Positions 16,968 through 27,048 of a stretch of DNA of 64,000 nt are shown here, one piece after another. Every line of letters begins with the position of its first letter. Position 1 is the stretch's first letter. Both the position numbers and the translations under genes were made by a program. The notes under the pieces are model-generated. The model made no database searches. It saw nothing but the letters and a program-made list of their open reading frames with translations, and was not told the origin of the DNA. This DNA is from CALVGQ01 sp964370435 (GTDB taxonomy: Bacteria; Bacillota_I; Bacilli_A; Erysipelotrichales; Erysipelotrichaceae), in NCBI GenBank assembly GCA_964370435.1, contig CAYJJG010000001.1, positions 198,977-262,976 on the forward strand, read 5' to 3'.

Positions 16968-19790
16968 TCACCCTCTTTCCAATGCTTTTTTTAGATATTG
17001 ACCAGTATAACTTTCTTTGACTTCTATTACTTGTTCTGGAGTTCCTTTGGCAATAACTGTTCCACCACCGTCTCCTCCTTCTGGACCCATATCAATAATA
17101 TGATCTGCATATTTTATTACATCCAAATTATGCTCTATTACTAATACCGTATCACCATTTTCAACAATTTTTACTAATACTGAAATTAATTTTTTTACAT
17201 CATCTGTATGTAATCCAGTAGTTGGTTCATCTAATATAAATACTGTTTTTCCTGTTGCTTTCTTCTGGAGTTCACTTGCCAATTTCACACGTTGAGCTTC
17301 TCCTCCTGATAGTGTTGTAGAGCTTTGCCCCAATTTAATATAACCTAGACCGACATCTTTTAATGTTTGCAGTTTATTTTTTATTTTATAAATTGAATCA
17401 AAGAACACTACCGCTTCTTCTACTGTCATTTCAAGTACATCATAGATATTTTTATCTTTGTACATCACCTGTAGCGTTTCTTCATTATAACGCTTACCTT
17501 TACATTCTTCACAAGGCACATAAACATCAGGAAGAAAATTCATAGAAATTCGCTTTACCCCGTCCCCTTGACACATTTCACAACGTCCACCTCTTACATT
17601 GAATGAAAAACGACCTTTATCATAACCTCGTAATTTAGCTTCAGGAGTTAGTGCAAATAAATCTCGTATTTCGTCAAAGATGCCTGTATATGTTACAGGA
17701 TTTGATCTTGGGGTACGCCCGATTGGATCTTGCCCAATTTCAATTACCTTATCAATATCTTCTAATCCTTTAATTGCTTTATGTTCCCCTGGTTTAATGC
17801 GAACACGCCCCAATGAATGTTGTACTGCTTTACAAAAGATTTCATTAACTAACGTGGACTTACCACTACCACTAACCCCAGTTACAACATTGAAAGCACC
17901 AAGTGGGAATTTAGCTGTAACATTTTTTAAGTTGTTTTCTTTTGCACCACTAATAGTAATAAATTTTCCATTTCCTTTATTGCGTTTTGTGGGTACATCT
18001 ATTTTAAGTCGTCCACTAAGGTATCCACCAGTTATTGAAGTTTCATGTTTCATTACTTCGTCAGGTGTTCCTGCAACAATAACATTTCCACCATGAACTC
18101 CAGCTCCTGGACCAATATCTACTATGAAATCAGACTCTAACATTGTTTCTTCATCATGTTCTACGACAATTAAACTGTTTCCTAAGTCCCTCATGTTTTT
18201 TAATGTTTGAATTAATCTTGCATTATCTCTTTGGTGTAAACCAATAGATGGCTCATCTAACACATAAAGCACCCCTGTTAACTGTGATCCTATTTGTGTT
18301 GCCAATCGAATACGTTGTGCTTCTCCGCCACTCAAAGTTCCTGCTAAACGATCTAATGTTAAATATTCTAATCCGACATCTTTTAAGAATGTTAAACGAT
18401 TGCTTATTTCTTGTACTACTAGCTTTGCAATCTCAGCTTTATTTTTATCTAAATTTAACCCTTTAATCCACACAAGAGCTTCAGAAACATTTTTACATGT
18501 AAAATCATAAATATTAATCCCTTCGATTCTTACTGCTAATGGCATTGGATTTAATCTCTTTCCCTGACAAGTCGGACAAGTACTTTCCATCATGAAACTA
18601 GCATACCACTCTTTTGACATTGTTGAGGTTGTTTCTAAATATCGTCTCTCTAATAAATTAACAATACCTTCGATATATTCAGAACGACTAAAAGTATTAC
18701 CTGAGCTTGAAGTAATAGTATAGGATATTTGCTCATCTGAACCATAAAGCAAGTAATCGAGTTGTTGATTACTTAACTTATTTAAAGGAGTAGTTACACT
18801 AATATTATAATATTCACATAACTTACTAAAGCGTTGCCATTCAATATTATCGGTATTTACAGTATTTTTATAATAGATAATACCACCTTCAACAATGCTT
18901 TTTGATTTGTCTGGAATTAAGATATCCAAATCAACTTTTTGGGTAACACCTAGTCCTTTACATTCTTCACATGCTCCTAAAGGCGCATTAAAAGAAAATA
19001 GTCGTGGTTCAATTGCTGGCATTGAAAAGCCACAAACCTTACAAGAGTAATTGCTTGAAAATAAAACTTCTTCGTTTCCTATTTTTACAAGACATAAACC
19101 ATCAGCCAACTTTAAAGCTGTTTCAATAGAGTCATGTAGTCTTGAACGACTATCACTAGCTTTTATAAGTCGATCTATTATAACATCTAGATTATGTTTT
19201 TTATTCTTCTCTAAAGTGATCTCTTCTTCTAGCATACGCATTTCACCATCAATGCGCATACGAATATATCCTTCTTTTTGCATACGTGCTAAAAAGTCTT
19301 TATATGTACCCTTTTGATTACGCACTACTGGAGCCATAATTTCTAATCGTGTTTTATCCTCTGCCAACATAATACGATCGATCATTTGTGTTATTGTTTG
19401 ACTTTCGATAGGTTCATTATGATGTGGGCAATATGGCGTTCCTACTCTTGCGAATAGTAAGCGTAAATAATCATAAATTTCTGTTACTGTTCCAACAGTT
19501 GAGCGCGGATTATTGCTAGTAGTTTTTTGATCAATTGAAATTGCTGGTGATAAACCATCAATACTTTCCACATTAGGTTTTTCAACTCCACCTAAGAATT
19601 GTCTTGCATAAGCACTTAATGACTCAACATAACGACGTTGTCCTTCAGCATAGATGGTATCAAAAGCTAACGAAGTTTTTCCTGAACCTGATAATCCCGT
19701 CATAATTACTAATTGATTACGTGGAATCGTTAAATCAATATCTTTTAAATTGTTTTCTTTTGCACCCTTTATAACTATTTTATCTTGCAT
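16968..19790 (-). CDS. uvrA: Excinuclease ABC subunit A
   Basis: A 940-residue damage-recognition ATPase of nucleotide excision repair. Two ABC cassettes are visible: Walker A MTGLSGSGKTSLAF and VTGVSGSGKSTL, with signature LSGGEAQRIRLA and LSGGEAQRVKLA. Two zinc modules are intact (CKVCGF...CEECKG in the first half, CEMCQGDG...CEECKG in the second). Length is standard. uvrB is not in this window. First gene of a tight operon with hprK, lgt-ppaX, trxB and osmC. Confidence 0.98.
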   Translation of the reverse strand: MQDKIVIKGAKENNLKDIDLTIPRNQLVIMTGLSGSGKTSLAFDTIYAEGQRRYVESLSAYARQFLGGVEKPNVESIDGLSPAISIDQKTTSNNPRSTVGTVTEIYDYLRLLFARVGTPYCPHHNEPIESQTITQMIDRIMLAEDKTRLEIMAPVVRNQKGTYKDFLARMQKEGYIRMRIDGEMRMLEEEITLEKNKKHNLDVIIDRLIKASDSRSRLHDSIETALKLADGLCLVKIGNEEVLFSSNYSCKVCGFSMPAIEPRLFSFNAPLGACEECKGLGVTQKVDLDILIPDKSKSIVEGGIIYYKNTVNTDNIEWQRFSKLCEYYNISVTTPLNKLSNQQLDYLLYGSDEQISYTITSSSGNTFSRSEYIEGIVNLLERRYLETTSTMSKEWYASFMMESTCPTCQGKRLNPMPLAVRIEGINIYDFTCKNVSEALVWIKGLNLDKNKAEIAKLVVQEISNRLTFLKDVGLEYLTLDRLAGTLSGGEAQRIRLATQIGSQLTGVLYVLDEPSIGLHQRDNARLIQTLKNMRDLGNSLIVVEHDEETMLESDFIVDIGPGAGVHGGNVIVAGTPDEVMKHETSITGGYLSGRLKIDVPTKRNKGNGKFITISGAKENNLKNVTAKFPLGAFNVVTGVSGSGKSTLVNEIFCKAVQHSLGRVRIKPGEHKAIKGLEDIDKVIEIGQDPIGRTPRSNPVTYTGIFDEIRDLFALTPEAKLRGYDKGRFSFNVRGGRCEMCQGDGVKRISMNFLPDVYVPCEECKGKRYNEETLQVMYKDKNIYDVLEMTVEEAVVFFDSIYKIKNKLQTLKDVGLGYIKLGQSSTTLSGGEAQRVKLASELQKKATGKTVFILDEPTTGLHTDDVKKLISVLVKIVENGDTVLVIEHNLDVIKYADHIIDMGPEGGDGGGTVIAKGTPEQVIEVKESYTGQYLKKALERG

Positions 19791-19958
19791 ATTTTCACCT
19801 CTACTACATTATTTCCATTTTCTTTATATTTAATCTAGCTCTACTAATTTATCATGAAATTAGTATCAGTACAATTATAACACATTCTTATTTATAACTT
19901 GATAATTATAAAATGATTCTGTTTAATGAATTATATTTGTGCCGTTATATAAAAAATT

Positions 19959-20000
19959 AAAAGTATCCTTAGAGTTCAAAATAAACTTTTAAGATACTTT
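19959..20000 (-). terminator. Terminator after the 274-aa hypothetical gene
   Basis: AAAGTATC pairs with GATACTTT with an interrupted inner stem (TTA/TAA and AGTT/AACT) directly downstream of the minus-strand stop at 20007. Confidence 0.65.
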
Positions 20001-20006
20001 ATATTT

Positions 20007-20831
20007 TTATTGTTCTTGATCTTCTACTACTTGTAGGCTACGCCAACATTCACTATAAGAAACAAATGGAATTTCATCAGCATTGATCTTTGCCTGATTT
20101 CTTTGTTTTTTAATATTTCCTTCATGTACTTTTTCTAATATATCTTTGCTAACCATATATTGTACATAGACAACTTTCTTTAATAAGAACCATGAAACAA
20201 CTAAAGATTTAATTGTTGCTTCTGCATCTTCTGCTTCTTTAATCTTATCAAAAGCTGTATCTTTTAAGTTTTGTGCAACCTTTACTGCTTCTTCTTTTAA
20301 ATCTTGATACTCTGCATACATTTTACGATCAAGTTCACGTTGTAATGCTCCTGCTTTGTAAGTGAATAATCTATTAAATATCTTCATTACACTTTCACTA
20401 TCCGATGCCAACATTGAAACTATTTCATTTTTTGCCTCTACAAAAGGACTCATTGGCTCTGTTAAACAGTAATAAGTTCCCTTCGCAAATAAATATGCAT
20501 ATTCTTCATTTTCTGTAAGCATTAAACCGCGATCATTATTATTATCGCTTCCATATACAATATATGGGCAAACTATTGGTTTTCCTTGTAGTTTGAACGA
20601 GTCCTTATATCTTATTATTTGGTTAGATATAACTTCTTTATTGATTGAAAACCGGTAGTTTACACAGATTTTCATATCTGCATTTTTTTCATGAATAGCC
20701 TGTAAGCATGACTTCATTACTGACTCTTCTTCCATGGTTTCTAGATAATCCTCTAAATAACCATTAAAATCACAGTCAGTCCCTTCTTTACGAAGATCTT
20801 TTACTTCTTCCAAAATTTGCATCAACGCCAT
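20007..20831 (-). CDS. Hypothetical cytosolic protein
   Basis: A 274-residue soluble protein that I do not recognise. It has no signal peptide or membrane helix. The first third is acidic; residues about 170-215 (LQRELDRKMYAEYQDLKEEA and onward) are a likely helical or coiled-coil stretch; the C-terminal part is mixed. There is a good ribosome site (AAGGGAG) and its own terminator, so the gene is probably real and monocistronic. It is divergent from addB and separated from it by 234 bases. Confidence 0.6.
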   Translation of the reverse strand: MALMQILEEVKDLRKEGTDCDFNGYLEDYLETMEEESVMKSCLQAIHEKNADMKICVNYRFSINKEVISNQIIRYKDSFKLQGKPIVCPYIVYGSDNNNDRGLMLTENEEYAYLFAKGTYYCLTEPMSPFVEAKNEIVSMLASDSESVMKIFNRLFTYKAGALQRELDRKMYAEYQDLKEEAVKVAQNLKDTAFDKIKEAEDAEATIKSLVVSWFLLKKVVYVQYMVSKDILEKVHEGNIKKQRNQAKINADEIPFVSYSECWRSLQVVEDQEQ

Positions 20832-21065
20832 AAATTTACTCCCTTAAAATATATCTATATGTCTTAATTGTATACCATTTTAAATAAAATACAAGTAACT
20901 TGTGAAATACTTTAAAAATATTACGAATTTATTCATTTTAACTGTACAATAAAGTACTTTGTGAGCTTTATGGTTCAAAATTGATCTTACATTTTTTTAT
21001 TTTATTACTATTCTCTTTAATTCCTTTTTTATGATAAAATAATTCAAAGAAGGGGCGATTATATA

Positions 21066-23690
21066 ATGAAAACAACACTTGCTAAAACATGGCAAATTGA
21101 TAGCCTTTATCGTCAGTTATTAACGCAGAATAAAGTAATTCTTAATCATCGTATACTACCTTTTTCAGCTTGGTTGAAAAATAATAGTACACTAGTTAGT
21201 GAAGAATATTTATTTCTAAAAGCTTTCAGCAACATCCAAAAGTTTAAAGAGGACATGGTCTTATGTAAACCACTAGTTAGTGAGCCTAGTTTTGTTGCTG
21301 AAGTTGTACAGTTTTATACCACGTTAGTGGAATATCAAATCGCTTTAGATGATCTTCCTACTACAACGGCTTTACATAAGGAGTTGAAAATATTATTAGC
21401 AGCTTGCAGTTCTTTAATTACCCCTTATCATCAAAGAGCTGAATTAATGAATACAGATAGGACTTTTCCTTCTGTTGAAATAACTGAAGAATGCATAGAT
21501 TCTTTATCATTAAGTGACTTTGTTAAAAAGAAGGAGTTAACTATTATAAGAAGACACAAAGTTGAACAATCAACAATTAACTTTTATAAGGCTTTAAATA
21601 TTCGTCAAGAAATAGAAGCCTGTGCACAATTAATTGTTCGTGAACAACTTCAAGCTAACGATATCAATATTGTACTTTGTGCTTATCAAGATAGTATTCC
21701 TTACTTAAAACTAATTTTTGATCGTTATCAAATACCCTATGCATTAATTAATGAGCACGCTAATTCGAAAGTAGTTGATTCTTTTTATGCTTTAGCATCT
21801 TGGTTACATCAACCAACTATAACTAATTTCAAGAATTTAATTAGTACTTCCTTATTAAATAACATTGATTATACAAGCACTTTAAATTATATAGATCTTT
21901 TTATAGAAGATTTAGATTTAAACAAACCTGCTACTCATGTTCAACATCATGTCAGTGAAGTTGAGTACTTGGCCTCTTTTCAACAAAGTTATTTATTAGA
22001 ATTGGAAAAAGCTTTCGAACATACTCGTATTACTTTATTAGGCTTGTTAAAAAATATTAATCCTAATAACTGCCTTGAAATGGCATACGATGTTCTTCGT
22101 TATAGCAATCTAATTTTAAATAAAGAGGAAGCTTCTTGTTTAATAAGTATTCAATCATTCTTAAATAATATTGATCCTAGTGAATTAAATGACACAAAAA
22201 TTGCTGCTATACTTTACCAAATAAAAGCTATAACTATTGTAAAGAGTGATTATGATAATCAACGTGTTATGATAACCGACTTAAATCATCCTTTAATATC
22301 TAGGGATAATCTGTTTGTATTAAACGCAAATAGTAAGCATTATCCAGGTAGCTGTGCACTTAGTGGTTTATTTGAAGAAAATTACGTTGCTTTAATTGAT
22401 AAGTTTCCCACACCCTTAGAGCGTGCTAACTTTTTTAATCAAAAACAACGTTGGATTGAGCGTGATGCCAAACGAATAGTATTAAGTTATGCTACTAATA
22501 CTTTTGAAGGCAAAGGATTAGAGTGTTCCTTTGAAATAAAACAAATGGCTAAATGTGAAGCTGTCGATTGGCCATTAATACAAAATAACCATTTCTATAC
22601 AAGAAGTCATCCTAATTTATCTTGTGATTCTGCTATGAAGTTGTTTGTTGAAGATAATCAAATAAAGGGTAGTGTTTCCTCTTTTGAAAAACATTTTAAA
22701 TGTCCTTACAGTTATTTTCTATACAGCGGATTAAAATTGAGAAAGGCTAATGAAGTATCTTTTGATCAAGCCATGGTAGGATCTATCCAACATGCTTGTA
22801 TTGAAGAGGCGCTTAAGTTATATCCAAAAAACTATACTTCTATTTCTTTAGAACAACTTTCTAATCTTGTACAACATAAATTTTCCTCAGTTGAACTCTT
22901 TTTTACAAAGCAACGTTGGCTTATTCAAAGTGTTAAGGAACGTTGCATAGAAAGTTTAATGATGCAGTTTCGCTTTCTTAAGGATTTTGAGGAACACTCT
23001 TCACTAAACCAGCACCAAAGTGAAGTTCCTTTTGAAATGACTTTTTTTAAAGGGCAAAATATTACTATATTATTAAGAGGAATTATTGACCGCATAGATT
23101 ACAATACTAATTCTTTTCGGGTGGTTGATTTTAAGAGCTCTTTGAAGAAGTTAAAGATGTCTACGATACAAGATGGCACTCAGCTTCAACTTTTAACGTA
23201 TCTTTTTGCCGCTCTAACAAAGATTAAAAAAGAATGTCTTGGAATATATTATCATTCTTTAAAAAATGAAAACATTAGCGTTGATGCTGCCAAACTATCA
23301 CTAAGACCCTTTGATTTAATATTGTACGACGATGAGCATTATTTTGATGAATGGCTAAAAGCACATCGCTTAAATGGTGTTACCACTTCCACAAACAATG
23401 AAAACGATGATAATGGTAAACATATTGTTGGTTGGAATCAGAAAGGTATTAGTGAAAGTAAAATAAAGGAAACACGGTACTTATTAGAATTATTAAACAC
23501 ACTTTATCGGATGTTACGAAAACATTTATTAGAGGGTAAGATTACTTGTACCCCTGTAGAAGGTGCCTGTCTTTTCTGTGATTACAAAAATATTTGTCTA
23601 TATCAAGGTAGAAGCTATATTAAAAATATAAGCGAGGAAGAACTAAAGGAGGTGGAAGAACATGCCAAAGTGGAGCCTGGCACAATCTAA
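21066..23690 (+). CDS. addB: ATP-dependent nuclease subunit B (AddB/RexB type)
   Basis: An 874-residue subunit of the AddAB/RexAB helicase-nuclease that processes double-strand breaks. The C-terminal RecB-like nuclease is clear: RGIIDRID followed by VVDFKSS, and the iron-sulfur cluster cysteines, one in FKCPYSYFL near residue 545 and three in GACLFCDYKNIC near 836-845. The N terminus has no Walker A glycine loop, so this subunit is RexB-like with an inactive helicase half. It is clearly shorter than Bacillus AddB (about 1160 residues). Overlaps addA by 29 bases. Confidence 0.85.
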   Translation: MKTTLAKTWQIDSLYRQLLTQNKVILNHRILPFSAWLKNNSTLVSEEYLFLKAFSNIQKFKEDMVLCKPLVSEPSFVAEVVQFYTTLVEYQIALDDLPTTTALHKELKILLAACSSLITPYHQRAELMNTDRTFPSVEITEECIDSLSLSDFVKKKELTIIRRHKVEQSTINFYKALNIRQEIEACAQLIVREQLQANDINIVLCAYQDSIPYLKLIFDRYQIPYALINEHANSKVVDSFYALASWLHQPTITNFKNLISTSLLNNIDYTSTLNYIDLFIEDLDLNKPATHVQHHVSEVEYLASFQQSYLLELEKAFEHTRITLLGLLKNINPNNCLEMAYDVLRYSNLILNKEEASCLISIQSFLNNIDPSELNDTKIAAILYQIKAITIVKSDYDNQRVMITDLNHPLISRDNLFVLNANSKHYPGSCALSGLFEENYVALIDKFPTPLERANFFNQKQRWIERDAKRIVLSYATNTFEGKGLECSFEIKQMAKCEAVDWPLIQNNHFYTRSHPNLSCDSAMKLFVEDNQIKGSVSSFEKHFKCPYSYFLYSGLKLRKANEVSFDQAMVGSIQHACIEEALKLYPKNYTSISLEQLSNLVQHKFSSVELFFTKQRWLIQSVKERCIESLMMQFRFLKDFEEHSSLNQHQSEVPFEMTFFKGQNITILLRGIIDRIDYNTNSFRVVDFKSSLKKLKMSTIQDGTQLQLLTYLFAALTKIKKECLGIYYHSLKNENISVDAAKLSLRPFDLILYDDEHYFDEWLKAHRLNGVTTSTNNENDDNGKHIVGWNQKGISESKIKETRYLLELLNTLYRMLRKHLLEGKITCTPVEGACLFCDYKNICLYQGRSYIKNISEEELKEVEEHAKVEPGTI

Positions 23691-26600
23691 TGCCATTAAT
23701 CATGTAGGTAAAAACATTGTTGTTTCTGCATCTGCGGGTTCAGGAAAAACTGCAGTATTAACTGCACGTATGGTGAAGCGAATAACTCAAGACCGTATAT
23801 CGGTAGATAAGCTATTGGCTATGACTTTTACTGACGCTGCAGCTGCTGAAATGAAAAACAGATTGTATAGTGGGCTTAATGAAGTGTTATTAACCACTGA
23901 TGATGAGGAGTTAAAAACTTACTGTATCAATCAATGTACCCTCTTAAGTGATGCTATGATTTGTACAATACACTCTTTTTGTTTAAATGTTATTAGTGAA
24001 AATTATTTTGTGCTTCATTTATCTAACAATCAAATAAGTCATATTTTTTCTGATGAAGAAATGCGTGTTATTCAAAATGAAGCTATGGAGTATACTTTAT
24101 CCACACTAAAACAAAAGAATGCTGCACTGTTTAATCATGTTTCAAATTATTTTGATAATCGACCCGATTCTTTTGAAAATTTAAAAGCTGCCCTAATTAA
24201 AATAAGTAATGCTGCCTTAAACCAAAGTGATATTGAAGCTTTTTTTGATAATATTCTTACTAAAGCTATAAAAAATCATTATGAACTTGATCCTTTAATT
24301 AAAGAATATCTTTTTCTTGGTATAATGATCGACATTGTCGCAATAAAAGAACGTTTAAATGAAATTTTACAGTTGTATTCATCCGAAGGCGTAGAAGATG
24401 CCGTGCTTCAAAATGTTGAATTAAAATTAAAGCATATTGCTGTTATAGTTGAAGCTATTAATAATGAAAATTATCGTGAATTTATAAGAACACTACATGG
24501 CCTTGCTAAAGTAAAATCAATTACTAGTAAAGAAAAAAAAGCAGATTATGTTAATAAAAAAATTACTGTTGTTAATAAACGTCTACAAAAATTAATAGCA
24601 CAATATTTTGAAGAAGATACCTTATTAAATGACAACAAAGATTTATATCCTATCGTTGAGTTTTTAGTAAAAGGATCGAGACTATATTTAAACAATTTAG
24701 ATATTATAAAGAAACAAAATGAAGGAATCAATTTTAGTGACATGGAGCAATTAGCTTATAAAATTTTATTAGCTAATGATAACCAGGTTGCAAAAAAATA
24801 CCAAGAGCGCTTTGATGAAATACTTGTAGATGAATTTCAAGATACAAATGAATTTCAAAATGCCATGATTGAACTTATATCGCGAGGTAATAATTTATTT
24901 CGAGTAGGTGATATTAAACAAAGTATTTATCGCTTTAGGGGTGCAAAGCCTGCTATTATGAGCTCTTTAATGAAGCGTAATGATGAACACAATGAACTTA
25001 TAGTTTTAGGGCACAACTACCGCTCTAATAAAAGTGTTGTTGAGTTTAATAATGCCTTGTTTAATAAAATGATGAACATTCCTTATTTAAATAATGAATT
25101 CTCAGATTATGATCATGCAGAAATTGGAACTTTAGCACAAGATGATCACTATGCTCTGCCTGTTGAATTTATAAAAATAATCGATGACGAAGATCAAGAA
25201 ACTAGTGATGTAAAACAAATTCGTGCCAACGCTTTAATTCTTGCTCAAAAAATTTTGGATTTGAAGCATACTAGCGAATTTGTGAGGTGGAGTGATTATT
25301 GTGTTCTAGTTCGCTCACATGAATTAAAAAAGGATCTTTGCTATGTATTTGATGAACTTAATATCCCTTACTCTACTACTGTGAATTCTGGTTTATATAA
25401 TGCTTATGCTGTGCAAATTTGCATATCTTATTTACAAATGCTTGTTGATAATACAAGTGACATTGATACTGTTGCAGTTCTAAGTAATCTTTATCTCTAT
25501 CAAGATGAAGATTTAGTAACTTTACGCTTTAATAAAAACAAGCGTAGTTATTTTAATACAGTAACCGAGATAGATAAAAAATTTGAGCAGGACTATATTA
25601 ATATCAAAAACTGTTATCATAATCTTGGTATCGCTGCTACAGTTAATGAGATATTAAAAATTAATGATTTTTATTGGCTTAAAACAAATAATCAAGAACG
25701 TGCTAATATTGATTTATTTATGCAGCGTGTAATTAGTTTTGAAGAATCTTCAAGTAATTTAACCATATTCTTACAACAAATACAAAATAGCTTAGATGTT
25801 AAATCAAATACTGCAGTTAGCGCTAGTAAAAATGAAGATGTGGTTCAAATTACTACAGTGCATCAGTCAAAAGGTTTACAGTATCCAGTAGTTTTCTTCT
25901 GGTCTAATAATAGAACTACTATTAATGAAACTCGTGAAAATGTTTTAGTGGATGATCTTCTAGGTTTAGGGTTGTCTCATTTAAGATTTCCTTATCGTTA
26001 TAAACGTGACACCCTAACTCAATTGGCAATTAAAACAAAAGTTACTTTAGAAGAATTTGAAGAGAATGTGCGCCTATACTATGTTGCTTTAACTCGCGCA
26101 CAAAAATTAGCCCTTATAGTTGGAAGCGTTAGTGACTCTTATTCTCCAGATCCGCTTTCTTTAACTACATTCTTTGACAAAAAGGGAAGCACTGATTTAA
26201 TTTTATCCTCGATGAGTGAAATTAATACAAATGCTTATTGTGAAACAACTATACAAAGCAACTACACCTCTTCCCATCAGGCTCAAAAACAACCACTCGC
26301 TACCTATGCTATACCTTCTTATACTTATAAACGACCTTCCAATAATTTAAAGTTAAGTTCCCCTTCCTTGTTGAAGCAAAAAAGATTTCAACCGCTTAAT
26401 TACAAAACTACATCGGGAAGTGATTACGGTACTCGTATACATAAATTAATTGAGTTACTTCCTACATTGCCATGGACAAAAGACTTAATTTTAAGTATAG
26501 ATAATTCTTGTAAAGATTACGATATTCAAAGATTACTTAATCTTGCAAAACAGCCTTTATTTATTAAATGTTATCAAGGTATCGTGGAAAAAGAATTTTC

Positions 26601-26841
26601 TTTTGCTGTTGAAAATAATGATGAAATAATACATGGTTATATTGATTTTATATCTATTTTAGAAGAAGAGGTTATAATAATTGATTTTAAAAGTGATGTT
26701 GTTGATACTGTAGAAACACTACGAATCAGTTATTTAGATCAAATGCAAGCCTACTCTACTAGCATTAAACTTGTATATCCCAATAAGAAAATTACTGTGT
26801 ATCTTTATAGTTTAAGGCTAGACCAATTTATAGCGATTTAA
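23662..26841 (+). CDS. addA: ATP-dependent helicase/nuclease subunit A
   Basis: A 1059-residue UvrD/RecB-type helicase with a C-terminal nuclease. Walker A is SASAGSGKTAVLTARM near residues 22-36, motif II is ILVDEFQDTNEFQ near 388-398, motif III-IV GDIKQSIYRFRGA, motif V TTVHQSKGLQYPVV, and motif VI YVALTRAQKLA. The nuclease site is at about 990-1012 (HGYIDFI, IIDFKSD). With addB it forms the break-repair complex. The start lies after AAGGAGG inside the end of addB. A terminator follows seven bases after the stop. Confidence 0.95.
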   Translation: MPKWSLAQSNAINHVGKNIVVSASAGSGKTAVLTARMVKRITQDRISVDKLLAMTFTDAAAAEMKNRLYSGLNEVLLTTDDEELKTYCINQCTLLSDAMICTIHSFCLNVISENYFVLHLSNNQISHIFSDEEMRVIQNEAMEYTLSTLKQKNAALFNHVSNYFDNRPDSFENLKAALIKISNAALNQSDIEAFFDNILTKAIKNHYELDPLIKEYLFLGIMIDIVAIKERLNEILQLYSSEGVEDAVLQNVELKLKHIAVIVEAINNENYREFIRTLHGLAKVKSITSKEKKADYVNKKITVVNKRLQKLIAQYFEEDTLLNDNKDLYPIVEFLVKGSRLYLNNLDIIKKQNEGINFSDMEQLAYKILLANDNQVAKKYQERFDEILVDEFQDTNEFQNAMIELISRGNNLFRVGDIKQSIYRFRGAKPAIMSSLMKRNDEHNELIVLGHNYRSNKSVVEFNNALFNKMMNIPYLNNEFSDYDHAEIGTLAQDDHYALPVEFIKIIDDEDQETSDVKQIRANALILAQKILDLKHTSEFVRWSDYCVLVRSHELKKDLCYVFDELNIPYSTTVNSGLYNAYAVQICISYLQMLVDNTSDIDTVAVLSNLYLYQDEDLVTLRFNKNKRSYFNTVTEIDKKFEQDYINIKNCYHNLGIAATVNEILKINDFYWLKTNNQERANIDLFMQRVISFEESSSNLTIFLQQIQNSLDVKSNTAVSASKNEDVVQITTVHQSKGLQYPVVFFWSNNRTTINETRENVLVDDLLGLGLSHLRFPYRYKRDTLTQLAIKTKVTLEEFEENVRLYYVALTRAQKLALIVGSVSDSYSPDPLSLTTFFDKKGSTDLILSSMSEINTNAYCETTIQSNYTSSHQAQKQPLATYAIPSYTYKRPSNNLKLSSPSLLKQKRFQPLNYKTTSGSDYGTRIHKLIELLPTLPWTKDLILSIDNSCKDYDIQRLLNLAKQPLFIKCYQGIVEKEFSFAVENNDEIIHGYIDFISILEEEVIIIDFKSDVVDTVETLRISYLDQMQAYSTSIKLVYPNKKITVYLYSLRLDQFIAI

Positions 26842-26848
26842 GCTAAAG

Positions 26849-26882
26849 AAAGGTTGCCCTCAATAGAGGACAACCTTTTACT
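26849..26882 (+). terminator. Terminator of addBA
   Basis: AAAGGTTGcCCTC pairs with GAGGaCAACCTTT around AATA with one mismatch, seven bases after the addA stop. The same hairpin also lies at the end of the convergent feo operon and can serve both. Confidence 0.8.
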
Positions 26883-26887
26883 TTAAA

Positions 26888-27046
26888 CTAATGATTGCAT
26901 GAGCATTTTTTAGTATCTTTTTTTGTGCTGCAGCCTCCTGCAGAACACCCTACACACTTAACACCCTTTTTCTTTTCGATATAAATTTTATAACAAGCTA
27001 ATCCAACGATTGCCAAAATTATTAATAGTACAATGAAATCTTTCAT
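26888..27046 (-). CDS. FeoB-associated Cys-rich membrane protein
   Basis: A 52-residue protein encoded immediately after feoB; its ATG at 27046 is two bases past the feoB stop. It has one N-terminal membrane helix (FIVLLIILAIVGLACYKIY), a Lys-rich turn (EKKKG), and a Cys-rich end with CVGC, GGCS and KCSC. This is the layout of the FeoB-associated Cys-rich family (pfam12669 type) that follows feoB in many Bacillota. It probably helps ferrous iron transfer at the membrane; the mechanism is not established. Confidence 0.85.
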   Translation of the reverse strand: MKDFIVLLIILAIVGLACYKIYIEKKKGVKCVGCSAGGCSTKKDTKKCSCNH

Positions 27047-27048
27047 AC

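Noticed and set aside
17680..18096. 138-codon frame opposite uvrA
   Set aside because: Mirror frame of the conserved ABC cassette; no start signals.
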